Shown here in pieces: positions 22,080 through 33,600 of a stretch of 64,000 nt of DNA (position 1 is its first letter; each line of letters opens with the position of its first letter). This DNA is from Codonopsis lanceolata (lineage: Eukaryota; Streptophyta; Magnoliopsida; Asterales; Campanulaceae). Both the position numbers and the translations under genes were made by a program. The notes under the pieces were generated by a model. The model worked only from the letters and a program-made list of their open reading frames with translations. It searched no databases and was not told where the DNA came from. The stretch is from assembly GCA_013146195.2 (NCBI GenBank), contig CM028382.1, positions 6,828,767 through 6,892,766 on the forward strand, written 5' to 3'.

Positions 22080-22640
22080 ACCTGGTCTGGATTTATGAAA
22101 TACGAAACTATAATGAATCTGTGATGGGTTGAGATGTTTCAATAACTTACGACCGGTTCTTTATGATTTTATATCGGAATGCAAAAATATCGGATTAATG
22201 TATCGCGTTGCAAACATTTATGTATCGAGGTTGAAAAATATACTAGGCAATTAAACTGATGAATTGCGGTTCAGAACGTTTTTGAATCATGATGCATAAA
22301 GTTTTGAATCGCGCTGCATTTTCAAAAAAAATTGATTGCGGTTCAGAAAATTTTTGAATCGTGTTGCAAACATTCTTGAATCTCAGTTCAATTTTTTTTT
22401 TGAATCGTGGTTGCATACATCTTAAGTCGCGGTGCATTTTCAAAAAAATTGAATCATGGTTCAGAACACATTTGAATCGCGGTGCATTTTTGTAGCGCGC
22501 CTCAGGCTCATTAAGGTTATCACAGTCATTTTGCCCCAAAAAGTGTCATTTTTCGGTTTAAAAAAACACGGTATTAGAGCGAATTAATATTTTGAAAAGT
22601 TGACCGGCCCGCAATTTTTCCAATAATCATTGAACATATA
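22080..22640 (+). repeat. ATCGCG-word dispersed repeat, copy in unit A
   Basis: A series of degenerate words (tgaatcgcggttcagaa, gaatcgtgttgcaaaca, gaatcgcggtgcattttt) spaced 25-40 bases apart. It is followed by a conserved end block: tagcgcgcctcaggctcatt, cagtcattttgcccc, ttgaccggcccgcaattttt. Non-coding on both strands. Confidence 0.75.
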
Positions 22641-23819
22641 TAATGGTGTGGAGAAAATGAGAAATTCAAGTCACAGTATTTTGGTGTATTTTCAATCGTT
22701 TTATTAATTGATATTTTTTAAAAACTAAAAATATACTTCCATTCACGTCATGTATCACGATAAACGAAAACATGTATTGCAATGCATAAATGTGTGTATC
22801 GTCTGATATCAATCGATGCATCGCCTAATCAAACAATGCATCGTGTGCATCAAAAGTGTTTTTTCTGATTTTAATTTTTTTCGGCTTTAAAACAGTTGAA
22901 AATAGGCCTAAGTGTACCAGCCCGTAATTTTCTAAAAAAGATAAGGCACTGTCGACCGAAGAGTGTAAATTTGAAAAGCTGGAAGTCTGAACCACCGACT
23001 AGTTTGGTTTAATTTTGGTTTAAGACACTTCGGTATTAGTTCTAATAATTTAAAACTCGATCGATTTGGTTTGTGATTTTTGTACTTAAACCAAACAGAG
23101 CTGAACTGTTATATATAAATTATTATTATATATTTTATTTGTGTTCTTGCTTTTAAAATCTTATTTTTAATATTTGATGTTAATGAACAATTAATATCTC
23201 ATTCACCTCTATTTTAATGTAGATTTATCAATATTAAAAGTATTTATTTAATAATATAACAATGATTAATTTGGTTCATAAAAAAATTATTTAAACTTTA
23301 AAACTGAACCGAACCAAACCAAATTAAATAACTCGGTTCAGTTTAAAAAACGAACCGATGAAAGATGGTTTGGTGCGCGATTTTAGCCTAAATTAAACAA
23401 AACTGAACCGTTTACTTGTCGTTTACACAAATCAAAGATGTGAGAAAAAGTAAGAAATAGGGAAATAATGTAGTGGCCCAACAGTCATTAGACTAAGAAT
23501 GCCAAACAGGTCATTAGACTAAGAATAATGTAATGGCCCAACAACCTACAGTTAGTCTACAAATCTAATGCTTCATATTTCCACAACACTTTGCCTACGT
23601 GGATTCTTTGAAATTTTCTCAAATAACATGGGTTTTTATGGAATGCTTAATAAGTAATTAAAATTGTATAAATCAGGACTCAGGACTCAGGACTCAGGAC
23701 TCAGGAGCAATACAAACTCTCGTGCTAAGCCAAGCCATATAGAAGCAAAACGATATCGTTTTGGACATAAATGATAAATGATATATAACAACCGAGTTTC
23801 TACACAATCTTCAAACTCG

Positions 23820-24108
23820 GTCCCTTCTTTCCACGTGACAGCCATTGGTTGGACCAAATTACTTTTCCTCCTTTTGTTGTTTTCGACCAATTTTCAACCA
23901 TATTTTTTTATATTTGAATTAAAGTACACATTTTCACCTATATATAGCGACTTGGTTCGTTTCATTTGATATCGTAAAAAAAAAATCTATGATTTTTTTG
24001 AAGTTTCTAACCATTTTTCTCTCTTATCTCTCTTCAAATTTGACTTCTTACTCAATATTAAGTTATTTAAAGGTTAACATATTACTAATGTATTTATTTA
24101 CTCGTTAA
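23820..24108 (+). promoter_or_regulatory. Promoter-like block and 39-codon ORF, unit A
   Basis: The sequence has, in order, a G-box CACGTG with an adjoining inverted CCAAT (ccacgtgacagccattggtt, 23833-23852), TATATATAG (about 23938-23946), and an ORF ATG at 23989 running to TAA at 24108. The ORF begins MIFLKFLTIFLSYLSS, a hydrophobic signal-peptide-like start, and has no recognisable mature part. The same arrangement is in unit B with the reading frame preserved. It could be a promoter and first exon that lost its gene, or non-genic AT-rich sequence that happens to look like one. Confidence 0.3.
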
Positions 24109-24589
24109 GTAATTTATAATTATTTACTAGGTAAAATCGATATATAAAGTTGTCAAAATTCTATAATAGTTTTCATAGTTGTGAGATAGAAAATATATGT
24201 ACTTATTGATTTGATATTAATAAATGATTATGTAAAAATAATAAAAAATAAAAAATTCAAATACCTTATTAAAATTTAGTGTAAACTGTCAATTAAAAAA
24301 TACATATTTAGGCATTGAAAATCACGTACCAAACAGGTCACGAGACTCAAAATTTTCTCACTTGGAAAGTCTTAGAGCCAATGAGTCCAAGCTTGTAAAG
24401 CCTAACATGGTCCCACTTCACTTGGAGTCTGCCATTGAGTTTGCAAATAATCATTTCAAAGTTTTTAATCTTAAAAATGTATCATTCTTATTTTTCGAAA
24501 TATTGTTTCGAAAATACAATTGTTTCCTTCAACAGATCTAACAATATATTTTGAATTCGAAAATCATCATTGTTACGCAATAAAAAAAG

Positions 24590-25260
24590 TATCAACTTGG
24601 TCTGGATTTATGAAATATGAAATTATAATAGATCTATGCTGGGTTGAGATTTTTCAGTAGAAACAAAGGTGGATAATGAGGAAAAAGAAGAAAACTTACG
24701 ACGGAGGAGATGGAAGAAGAAGGTGGATGACGTGGTCTGGTTCTTTATGATTTTATATCGCGATGCAAAAATATCGGATTAATGTATTGCGTTGCAAATA
24801 TTGATGTATCGATGTTCAAAAATAGACTAGGTAATTAAACTGATGAGTCACGATTCAGAAAGTTTTTGAATCGTGATGCATAAAGTTTTGAATCGCGCTG
24901 CATTTTCAAAAAAAATTGACAACAATTCAGAATTTTTTTTGAATCGTGTTGCAAACATTCTTGAATCTCAGTTCAGAAAATTTTTGAATCGTGGTTGCAT
25001 ACATTTTTGAATCGCGATGCATTTAAAAAAAAATTGAATCGTGATTCAGAAATTTTTTGAATCGTGGTTGCATACATCTTGAGTAGCAGTGCATTTTCAA
25101 AAAAATTTGAATTGCGGTGCATTTTTATAACGCGCCTCATGCTCATTAAAGGTACCGCAGTCATTTCGCCCTAAAAAGTGTCTTTTTTCGGTTGAAAAAA
25201 AAATACGGTATTGGAGCGAATTAATACTTTGAAAAGTGGACCGACCCGCAATTTTTCCAA
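24590..25260 (+). repeat. ATCGCG-word dispersed repeat, copy in unit B
   Basis: Same family and end block as 22080-22640. It has one extra internal purine-rich segment (gaggaaaaagaagaaaactt at 24678) that is also found in the copy at 14240 but is missing from unit A, so unit A has lost it. Confidence 0.75.
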
Positions 25261-26710
25261 TAATCATTGAACATATATAATGGTGTGGAGAAAATGAGAA
25301 ATTCAAGCCACGGTATTTTGATGTATTTTCAATCGCTTTATTAATTAATATTTTTTTAAAACTAAAAATACACTTCTGTTCATGTATCATGTATCGTGAT
25401 AAACGAAAACATGTATTGCAATGCGTAAATGTATGTACCGTCTGATATCAATCGATGCATCGCCTAATCAAACAATGCATCGCGTGCATCAAAAGTGTTT
25501 TTTCTGATTTTTTTTTTTTTGGCTTTAAAACAATTGAAAATAGGCCTAAGTGTACCAGCTCGTAATTTTCTAAAAAAGATAAGGCACTGTCGACCGAAGA
25601 TTGTAAATTTGAAAAGCTGGAAGTCTGGAACCACCGACTAGTTTGGTTTAATTTTGGTTTAAGACACTTCAGTATTAGTTCTAATAATTTAAAACTCAAT
25701 CGATTTGGTTTGTGATTTTTGTACTTAAACTAAACTGTGCTGAACTGTTATATATAAATTATTTTAATATTTTATTTGTGTTCTTGCTTTTAAAATCTTA
25801 TTTTTAATATTTGATGTTAATGAACAATTAATATCTCATTCACCTCTATTTTAATGTAGATTTATCTATATTAAAAGTATTTATTTAATAATATAACAAT
25901 GATTAATTTGATTCATAAAAAAATTATTTGAACTTTAAAATTGAACCGAACCGAACCAAGTTAACTAGCTCGGTTCAATTTAAAAAATGAAACCGATGAA
26001 AGATGGTTTGGTGCACGATTTTAGCCTAAATTAAACAAAATTGAACCGTTTACTTATTGTCTACACAAATCAAAGAAGTGAGGAAAAGTAAGAGAGATAA
26101 TATTATCTTACGGTCTTTAAATTCATGTGTATGTGTGTATGTATATATACTAGACTATGGCAATTACTTGAATTACTTGACTCATAGTTGAAAGGGATTA
26201 TTTGTCATGTAAGAATTGAGCATTGTAATCGCAAGAGATGGAGTATTATCTATAACGGCATGTTGTAGGGTGAATTCATCTTCTGTGTATGTGTGTATGT
26301 ATATATATATATATGAATATTCTTAGTATTCACACTATATATAATATTGCAAGCGCACATTAAAACTTACTCTATCCGTTTCAAAAAATAGTTCTTATTT
26401 CCTTCTTTGCTGTCCCAAAGAGTTAATTTCATTTGTAAAAAAATATTTAAAAAATTCTGCATTTTTTTCAATTACAATTAACTAAAGCGAGTAATAAATA
26501 GAAAATATGACTAATAATTTCATACATAAAAAGATATTCATTTTGAGACAAAAATAAAAAATAAAAAAATTAAAGAGACTCATTACGTGCCAAACAGGTC
26601 ATTAGACTAAGAATAATGTTTATTGTAGTGGCCCAACAATCAACGTGAGCTTCACCTACAGTTAGTCTACAAATCTAATGCTTCATATTTCCACGACACG
26701 TTGCTCAAAT

Positions 26711-27124
26711 TAGGGGTGAGCTTGGTCCGATTTGATCCAGTTTTTTGAAAAATAGAAAAAAAAATCAGAACCAGACCAATAGTCTAGTTCTTAAAAAATT
26801 TAGAACCGGAACTAACTCAATATGTATAAGAACCAAAACATTGGTCCGGTCCAGAACCAATCAAGGATGTATGAGAACCAGGACCGGACCAATACTATAA
26901 TTTTTTTTTACTTTTTAACTGTTTAATATAAATACATAATAAAATTTTAAGACTGAAACTTCATAAAAAATTTAAAAACCTTCGATAAAATTACATTCAA
27001 CAATTAAAAATCTCGAACTCATAAACTCATAGCATAACAAACCGGTGGAAACAAAATAATAAAGAGTACTAATTAGAAAGTAGAACAAAGAAAATATTAT
27101 GAATTAATATATATACTTATATAA

Positions 27125-27169
<45 letters not shown>

Positions 27170-27357
27170 AACATATTTGGTCGGTTCAGTCCGGTTCCGT
27201 GTTTTTTTAGTTCGAGAACCGGGACCAATCCAAATGTTCAATTTTATGAAAATTTAGATCCAGGACCAAACCAAAGTATTGGTTCGGTCCAGTTTTGATT
27301 GGTTCGATCCTGTTCAATTGGTTCGATATAGTTCCGAAAAAATCCTGCACACCCCTA
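26711..27357. mobile_element. hAT-like MITE in unit B
   Basis: 647 bp with termini TAGGGGTG and CACCCCTA, flanked by gctcaaat (26703-26710) and gcgtaaat (27358-27365), a 6-of-8 match. Unit A has an uninterrupted sequence at the same place (ttgcctacgtggattc near 23592), i.e. the empty site. The interior carries ggttcggtcc-type words in both orientations and a (TA)n tract at 27131-27167. Related to the element at 4632-5286. Confidence 0.8.
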
Positions 27358-27559
27358 GCGTAAATGGATTCTTTGAAATTTTCTCAAATAACATGGGTTC
27401 TTATGGAATGCTTAATAAGTAATTAAAATTGTAAATCAGGACTCAGGAGCAATACAAACTCTCGTGCTAAGCCAAGCCATTTAGAAGCAAAATGACATCG
27501 TTTTGGACATAAATGATAAATGATACATAACGACCGAGTTTCAACACAATCTTCAAACT

Positions 27560-27853
27560 CGGTCCCTTCTTTCCACGTAACAGCCATTGGTTGGACCATA
27601 TTACTTTTCCTCCTTTTGTTATTTTCGACCAATTTTCAACCATAAAAATCATTTTTATATTTAAATTAAAGTACACATTTTCACTTATATATAGCGACTT
27701 GGTTCGTTTCATTTAAATATCAAAAAAAAAACTATGATTTTTTTGAAGTTTCTAGCCATTTTTCTCTCTTCTCCCTCTTCAAATTTGACTTCTTACTCAA
27801 TATTAAGTTATTTAAAGGTTAATATATTACTAATGTATTTATTTACTCGTTAA
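27560..27853 (+). promoter_or_regulatory. Promoter-like block and 39-codon ORF, unit B
   Basis: Counterpart of the unit A block. The ATG at 27734 opens a 39-codon frame to TAA at 27853. It differs from unit A at three residues only (T8A, Y13S, L14P) and has no indel. A TATATATAG lies about 50 bases upstream. Function unknown. Confidence 0.3.
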
Positions 27854-28053
27854 GTAATTTATAATTATTTACTAGATAAAATCAATATATAAAGTTGTCA
27901 AAATTCTATAATAGTCTTCATAATTGTGAGATAGAAAATATATGTGCTTATTGATTTAATATTAATAAATGATTATGTAAAAATAATAAAAAAATAAAAA
28001 AATCAAATACCTTATTAAAATTTAGTATAAACTGTCAATTAAAAAATACATAT

Positions 28054-29310
28054 TAAACTAAAGAAATGAAATTGAGCCAATAGTTAATTTAATAAAAAGA
28101 AATGGAGCAGTAAATGAAGAATGTGCAGTACAATAAGTTGATGTCATTTCGGTACAATACTTTACAAAATAAAAAATAAAAAACTTATATTCATTAATCG
28201 TTGAGAATTGCATATGTGATGCTCAAACTTGACTTGGACTCTGCATTGTACATATAAATATGCAAAATTTGCATTAAAAACGTATAATGCTTAACAAAAT
28301 AAACTACTCTAGCATAGAAAATACATATTTATTTATATATATAGGCATCTATATTTTATGAGTCGTCCATGAGAATTCGCGAGCTGAGCACAACTTCTTC
28401 ATCAAGAGCTCGATTCATTTCCAGCCTTACTTGAGTCATGTTACAACATTTCTTCATCAATTGAGTCATCATCTTTGAATGAAAGAAGTGGATTCCAATG
28501 CTTATCAAACTATGGTATAAGTAATTTCATGGAACAAGTTTTACGAGATGAAGCGACTCGACCAACAAATCTTTTATTTCACCTCTTATCACACTAAAAT
28601 AACAAAGAGTTGGATCATCAATGAACTTAAAGCAACAAAATGTACGTTGGATTATAAATTATACGTATGAACTAAGACAAAAAAATAAGACATAAAAGTG
28701 TCACTTTATTATTAATGAACTACTAAAAATGTCACTTTCTTAAAAAAAAAATTGACTTTTAAACGGAGATTTTTTACCCAAAACTGAAACAATAATTGAC
28801 AACAAAGAGGTGTTTTGAGACAAACGAAATAAAACTTGATATTTTTGATAAAAGAAGATTTGACAATACTATCTCACTTTTAATTATAGTTATTTTAATT
28901 AAGGCACTTTATAATACATTTGATGATAAACTGTATCAAACTATGGATTGATAGCATGGATATAAATATGTAGTGAAAGATGGGCGCATAATTAGTAAAT
29001 ATGTGTACAGTATGCATATTATACACACACATACGAATAATTAAAAATATTTATATTTTTTGAGTTTGAACCGTTTAATACATGTAAAAAACTTTAAATG
29101 TATTGTATATCACGTATAAAACTGGTATATACAAATATTTGATATAATTTCATTACTTCAATTATTCAATTTTCTATTTCTTATCTTTCACAAATTGATC
29201 AAACAAGATATCTAATATGAAAATATTAATTTTGAAGTCTAAGGAACACTTTTTTGATAATGCTTACTTTTTTAATATACACATTAATTATTCAGTATAT
29301 ATTCTTAATT
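28054..29310. other. AT-rich intergenic DNA, no gene recognised
   Basis: No coding region. A diverged copy of the 171-bp MITE family lies at about 28680-28800 (reading cactttattattaatgaac, then aaacggag). Confidence 0.4.
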
Positions 29311-29328
29311 ATACTTTCATTTAATTAC

Positions 29329-29541
29329 CTACGAGTTCTAGCTCAACTGGTACTACTCACTTTTTCTAACTGAAAGGTCGGGTGTTCAAGTCTCATTAAA
29401 GACACTCTGGACTTTACAACTCTCAATAGAGAGGTCGGGTGTTCAAACATCTTCAGAGGCACCATTGTTGGTTCAAGCCTTCCCAAATGTCTCATTTTGG
29501 GTTGTGATACGGTCTATGTCCCTTCCACCATTTTAAAAAAA
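29329..29541 (+). mobile_element. SINE with perfect 18-bp target duplication
   Basis: 213 bp beginning ctacgagttctagctcaact with an A-box-like segment (agctcaactggtactactca) and a B-box-like segment (gtcgggtgttcaagtctc), ending in ttttaaaaaaaa. It is flanked by identical 18-base copies of ATACTTTCATTTAATTAC at 29311-29328 and 29542-29559. The second ggtcgggtgttcaa at about 29432 suggests an internally duplicated promoter part. The perfect duplication indicates a recent insertion. Confidence 0.85.
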
Positions 29542-29559
29542 ATACTTTCATTTAATTAC

Positions 29560-30052
29560 TAACTCATGGTTATTTGTGTGATAAATATGTAATAATGTGA
29601 AAATAACAACTTTAGTCATTGAGAGTGAATAAATGTGAAAAATTTAAGATATTTAAAGCTAAAAATGAAAAAAAAAATAAAGATATCTATATAAAATATG
29701 ACGTATTTTTTTTTCTCATATATTTTAATCATATTCGTACTACATTCATAAAAACGTATAAAAATATTTTTCTCGTTCACGTATTCTAAAGCCAAATTTT
29801 TCATCGTAACTTTGGGAAAAAATCCGTATGAAACTTATATGTTTTTCCAACATAATATGAGTCCCGAGGTCGCCAGAGGTTATCGTTGAAGAAGTGGTGA
29901 TCGTCAAAGGTTGTCACCAGCGGCGGTGATCGGTGTTAAATGAAGTCAAAGAAGGCCGGTTTACGCCAGCCATAGCTCACAAGCCATATAAGATGGAAAA
30001 TAAGGTGGACAAATTGATGTGTGCGCCAGTAACAAATGAACTTGTCCCTTCT
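29560..30052. other. Intergenic, no gene recognised
   Basis: AT-rich DNA with a GC-richer patch at 29860-29960 that has no convincing reading frame. Confidence 0.4.
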
Positions 30053-30663
30053 TTTATTCATTTACTGTAACTTTGTAAAGAAAATCACAATACAAAATGG
30101 CTGTACACTCAAACATCACAAGTACAAAAATGAAAGATCTATTCCATGACAATTGACTATATCACAAAGTTCATTCTATCGAACCCACCTGACTTCTTTG
30201 AGATAACAAGCCAACAATTTCAAGTCCTGTGAATCTGCATCCGTCAGTACATGTAATTGCATCTGTATACGTACTTCTCAGTTGCAGAAATACTGTCATC
30301 GCACTTGTACATGTCGCCAACGGCAGATCACTACAAACACATTGCTCACTCCACAAAGAAAGCTATGTACACCACTTAAATCCCCAAAATATGTTCAGAG
30401 CCATCTTCTCTTAACTTTCTATAACAAAAATCCTTGCAGTCCTTAGCATACACCACAAACACAAGCTTTCAATGCGCCAGAACCCATTATCTGTCCACGA
30501 CTCGTTCTTCAGTTGTGCTAAGCATGACGCATGTTCTCAAGCTAGATACGGATGCTGATAGAGCACAGAGCTCAGCTCACAAAATTCATTCAGCTCTCCC
30601 CTCACTGTTGCACATTTTTTACTTGAAATCTCCTGATTTGTGTAGCATACCTATCAAAAGTGA
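30053..30663 (-). other. Probable 3-prime UTR of the TPR/J-domain gene
   Basis: Lies directly downstream of the TGA at 30664-30666. The composition is less AT-rich than the flank, and AATAAA on the minus strand at 30053-30058 could be the polyadenylation signal. ORFs on the plus strand here are spurious. Confidence 0.4.
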
Positions 30664-33600
30664 TCATGGATACCTGCTTGGCTGGGGCCTTACAGGACCT
30701 CTAGACTGAGAACTTCCATATTGTCTCCCAACCTCTTGCCATTGTCGCCTACTGCCACTTCGCTCAAATGGAAAACCCTGGGCATCCGCAGACATTTTTG
30801 ACGTACCGCTTCCAGTAAATCTATTCGGTTCATTTCTCATCTCTTCGTCTAGATCATACCGTGATCGCTACAAAGATTGTAGTAGTTGGCAATGTTAGTA
30901 TGAAGATTCAAAACAGTACTATATAGCATCAACAAAAATGCAGTCACCAAGCTATTTCAGTCTTTTTAAAGAGAGTATACTCTCCCTCCATTCGACTCAA
31001 AGAGGTCCTTTTTCCATCTCAGGAGTCAGGATGGTCCACGGGTGTTTGTACATGTTTTAACTTTAAACCATACGTATTAAATTGATTAAATAAAATAAGC
31101 AATTTTGTTAATGACTACTCTCAAAGTAGTTCCATATTCCTCAAAACGACTACTCCCTCCGTCCCTAATTTATTGTCCTGGTTGACCCGGCGCACCGTTT
31201 AAGAAAACCTATTTGACTGAATTATTAATATTGGTTTAATGTGTAGTTTCTTTTAAAGCCCATGTGTATGTGGCCCATAATTAAAGTAGGGTGAAAAAGT
31301 AAGGGTAAAGTGGTAAAAGTGATGTTCTAAAAAGGTAAGTTTCAAAGTGGACAATTATTTTGGGACGGACGAAAAAGGAAAGGAGGACGATAATTTAGGG
31401 ACGGAGGGAGTTTAAAATATTTGACTCTATAAGTAGAATGAATTGAATTCTAGCTACTTCACTGTGCAAAATAAAGACTCCCTGTGTCCCAATTCCAATT
31501 AAAGAAGTAAACTTTGACAAATACGCAGATTAAGAAGAAGAATGATTAAGATAAGTGATGTGGCGAGAGAGAGTTGCGGAGAGTTTTTCCTTCTCTGTAC
31601 AGCATAGCAGTTGACAAAGAATAGATCGTCAGTTCAGTTATGCATATCGTTGGAGATACTGTTGTGTGGACTCCCTCCTTTTAGAAGGAAGGCAAAAACT
31701 TGTGTTCGACGGAATTTGGTAAGACGGGGCTCTATTTAAGAATTCGCGGGTCATAATAAATAAAAAACATGTTACTAAGAATCACAAAAACAGCTTAGCC
31801 AAAATAGTCCAAGGTGGAAGCTCTAAAATTGGTGGAGGTCCCGTGTTCGAATCCCTCTAGCCACGGAATGAGTTTTTATTGAGTGTGGCTTGCCACGTGT
31901 CAACTCGGTAGGCTAGCCGGTGCATTAATGAGAAGTTTCTCATTTTGCTCCAGTGCCCCTTCACTTTCAAGGTTTGCTGCCGAAATTTTTCTTCTTCCCA
32001 AGTCTTGTAGTTTCATCCTATGTCAGCTCCATTAGCCTCATTTGCCTTGAGATGCTTAACGGACCCTAACGGACTTTGACGAAATGCTGACACATTTAAA
32101 AGACAAAAGTAACACATTTTAAGGTCAAAAGTAACACTATAAAGGGAAATTTATTATAATTTTCATTAAAATACTAAAAAAAAGACACTTTAAAAGTGAC
32201 ACATTTAATACTAAAACGTGACACTTTAAAAGTGACATTTATAACTAAAACGTGACACTTTCATTGCTATAAAGTGACACTTTCACCGTTTCACGCCAAA
32301 AAGTGGCGGTTTTCATTTATAATGCAAAGTAGCACTTTTTAAAGTAAAAGTGACACATTTAAGACCAAAAGTAACACATTTAAGGCTAAAAAGTAACATA
32401 TTAAATGCTAAAAAGTAACATCTTTTAAAGGAAAAAAATGATACTTTTTATTAAAAACGCAAAGCCACACATTTTATGTTTAAAAGTGACACGTTTTATA
32501 CTGAAAAAGTGATACTTTTAATACTAAAAAGTGACACTCTTCATTTATACACGTGAGGGGTGACGCTGTAATTTTCAAAAGTCGAAGGGTTACACTGAAA
32601 TTACGGAATCTTGGCCCATTTAACATGGCTAGGTTCGTCTTACGGATTAAGACCGCCTTACAGGAGACCTACTTTAGAAGGAATGCACAAGATTGGGAAG
32701 AAGACATATAGGAGGTCATGGATGTTTACTATATTTGTAAATAGTACGCGTCACCTTTTTTGACGCCCTCTATATATTTATATATACTCTTTACTTATCA
32801 AAACAAAGAAAAGATTAACCACTAACTTCCTGATACACCCTACCATTGAATGGATAATTCCAAGTTGATTTAGTTGATAAGACATGATTTTCTCAATCAC
32901 GAATTCAAAGGCTATTAAGGACTTTATGTTAAAAAATAGTTTCTGAAAGAGGAGATATATGTCTTCAATTGGGACATATTATAAAGGAATGTATACCTCT
33001 TCGATTGGGAGGGAGGGAGTATATAAATTAAATTAAATTAAATAAAGGTATTATCTACATAACTAGCGGACAAACCATAGTGACAAAAGCAAGATCAATG
33101 ATTTTTTATTTTTATCTTCTTGGATAATCAAGGTGAAACACCACTGCAGCAGGCTTACCCACCTATGGGACAAAACCTACCATGGGGGATCTGCAAACTG
33201 CCATGTGCCAATGGATCTAGCAAATCTGGAAACTTAGAATACGTGAGTCAGTCTTGGGACATGTGGGCTGTGAGTTACCACGTTCCCTAATTTTACTTTA
33301 ACCACTAAGCGAGATGAACGATTTAACCTGACGAGGAAAGGGCATATTCAGAAAGCAACAAGCCTTAAAGTTTGATTTATATAAAGGTTAACTCATATCC
33401 TCAACAATAATTCTTTCTTAACTTTTTTACTTGTTTCTTTTCTCTTTATTTTGCAACCCTTTTCACGTGACATCTCTGCACAGCAAATTACTTCTACTAG
33501 TCAATAAATTAACAAGCACTTATTTTCTGCGACAGCTGCAATTCGAGAGATGTTACCTACGACAGTATACAAATTCAAATAATACAAGATAAAGTTTTGT

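Larger units (their letters stand above)
21784..24311 (+). repeat. Tandem segmental duplication, unit A
   Basis: About 2.5 kb that recurs as unit B (24325-28053) in the same orientation. Shared landmarks are tcacgtaccaaacaagtcac (start), the ATCGCG-word repeat, a ggttcggtt-type AT-rich block (A 22960-23440, B 25600-26080), a promoter-like block and a closing aactgtcaattaaaaaatac. Point differences and small indels are scattered throughout. The AGGACTC unit at 23675-23705 is present about four times in A and once in B. Confidence 0.9.
24325..28053 (+). repeat. Tandem segmental duplication, unit B
   Basis: Second copy of the unit described at 21784-24311, larger because of two B-specific segments: about 26093-26590 (no recognised element, with a short TA run) and the hAT-like insertion 26711-27357. 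It preserves the G-box-position sequence as CACGTAA rather than CACGTGA at 27576. Confidence 0.9.

Noticed and set aside
23687..23890. 67-codon minus-strand ORF (MVENNKRRKSN) with a counterpart at 27423-27632
   Set aside because: It is antisense to the promoter-like block, matches no family, and its similarity between units is explained by the segmental duplication.
31797..31870. tRNA-like segment (ggtcccgtgttcgaatccct)
   Set aside because: Only a B-box-like word; it lies at the head of the GTGACAC-word repeat and no tRNA fold is evident.
31478..33018. Possible 1.5-kb element with ends ctccctgtgtcccaattcc and gattgggagggagggag
   Set aside because: The ends are only loosely complementary; it may be a MITE split by the GTGACAC repeat, but the boundaries are not supported well enough to annotate.
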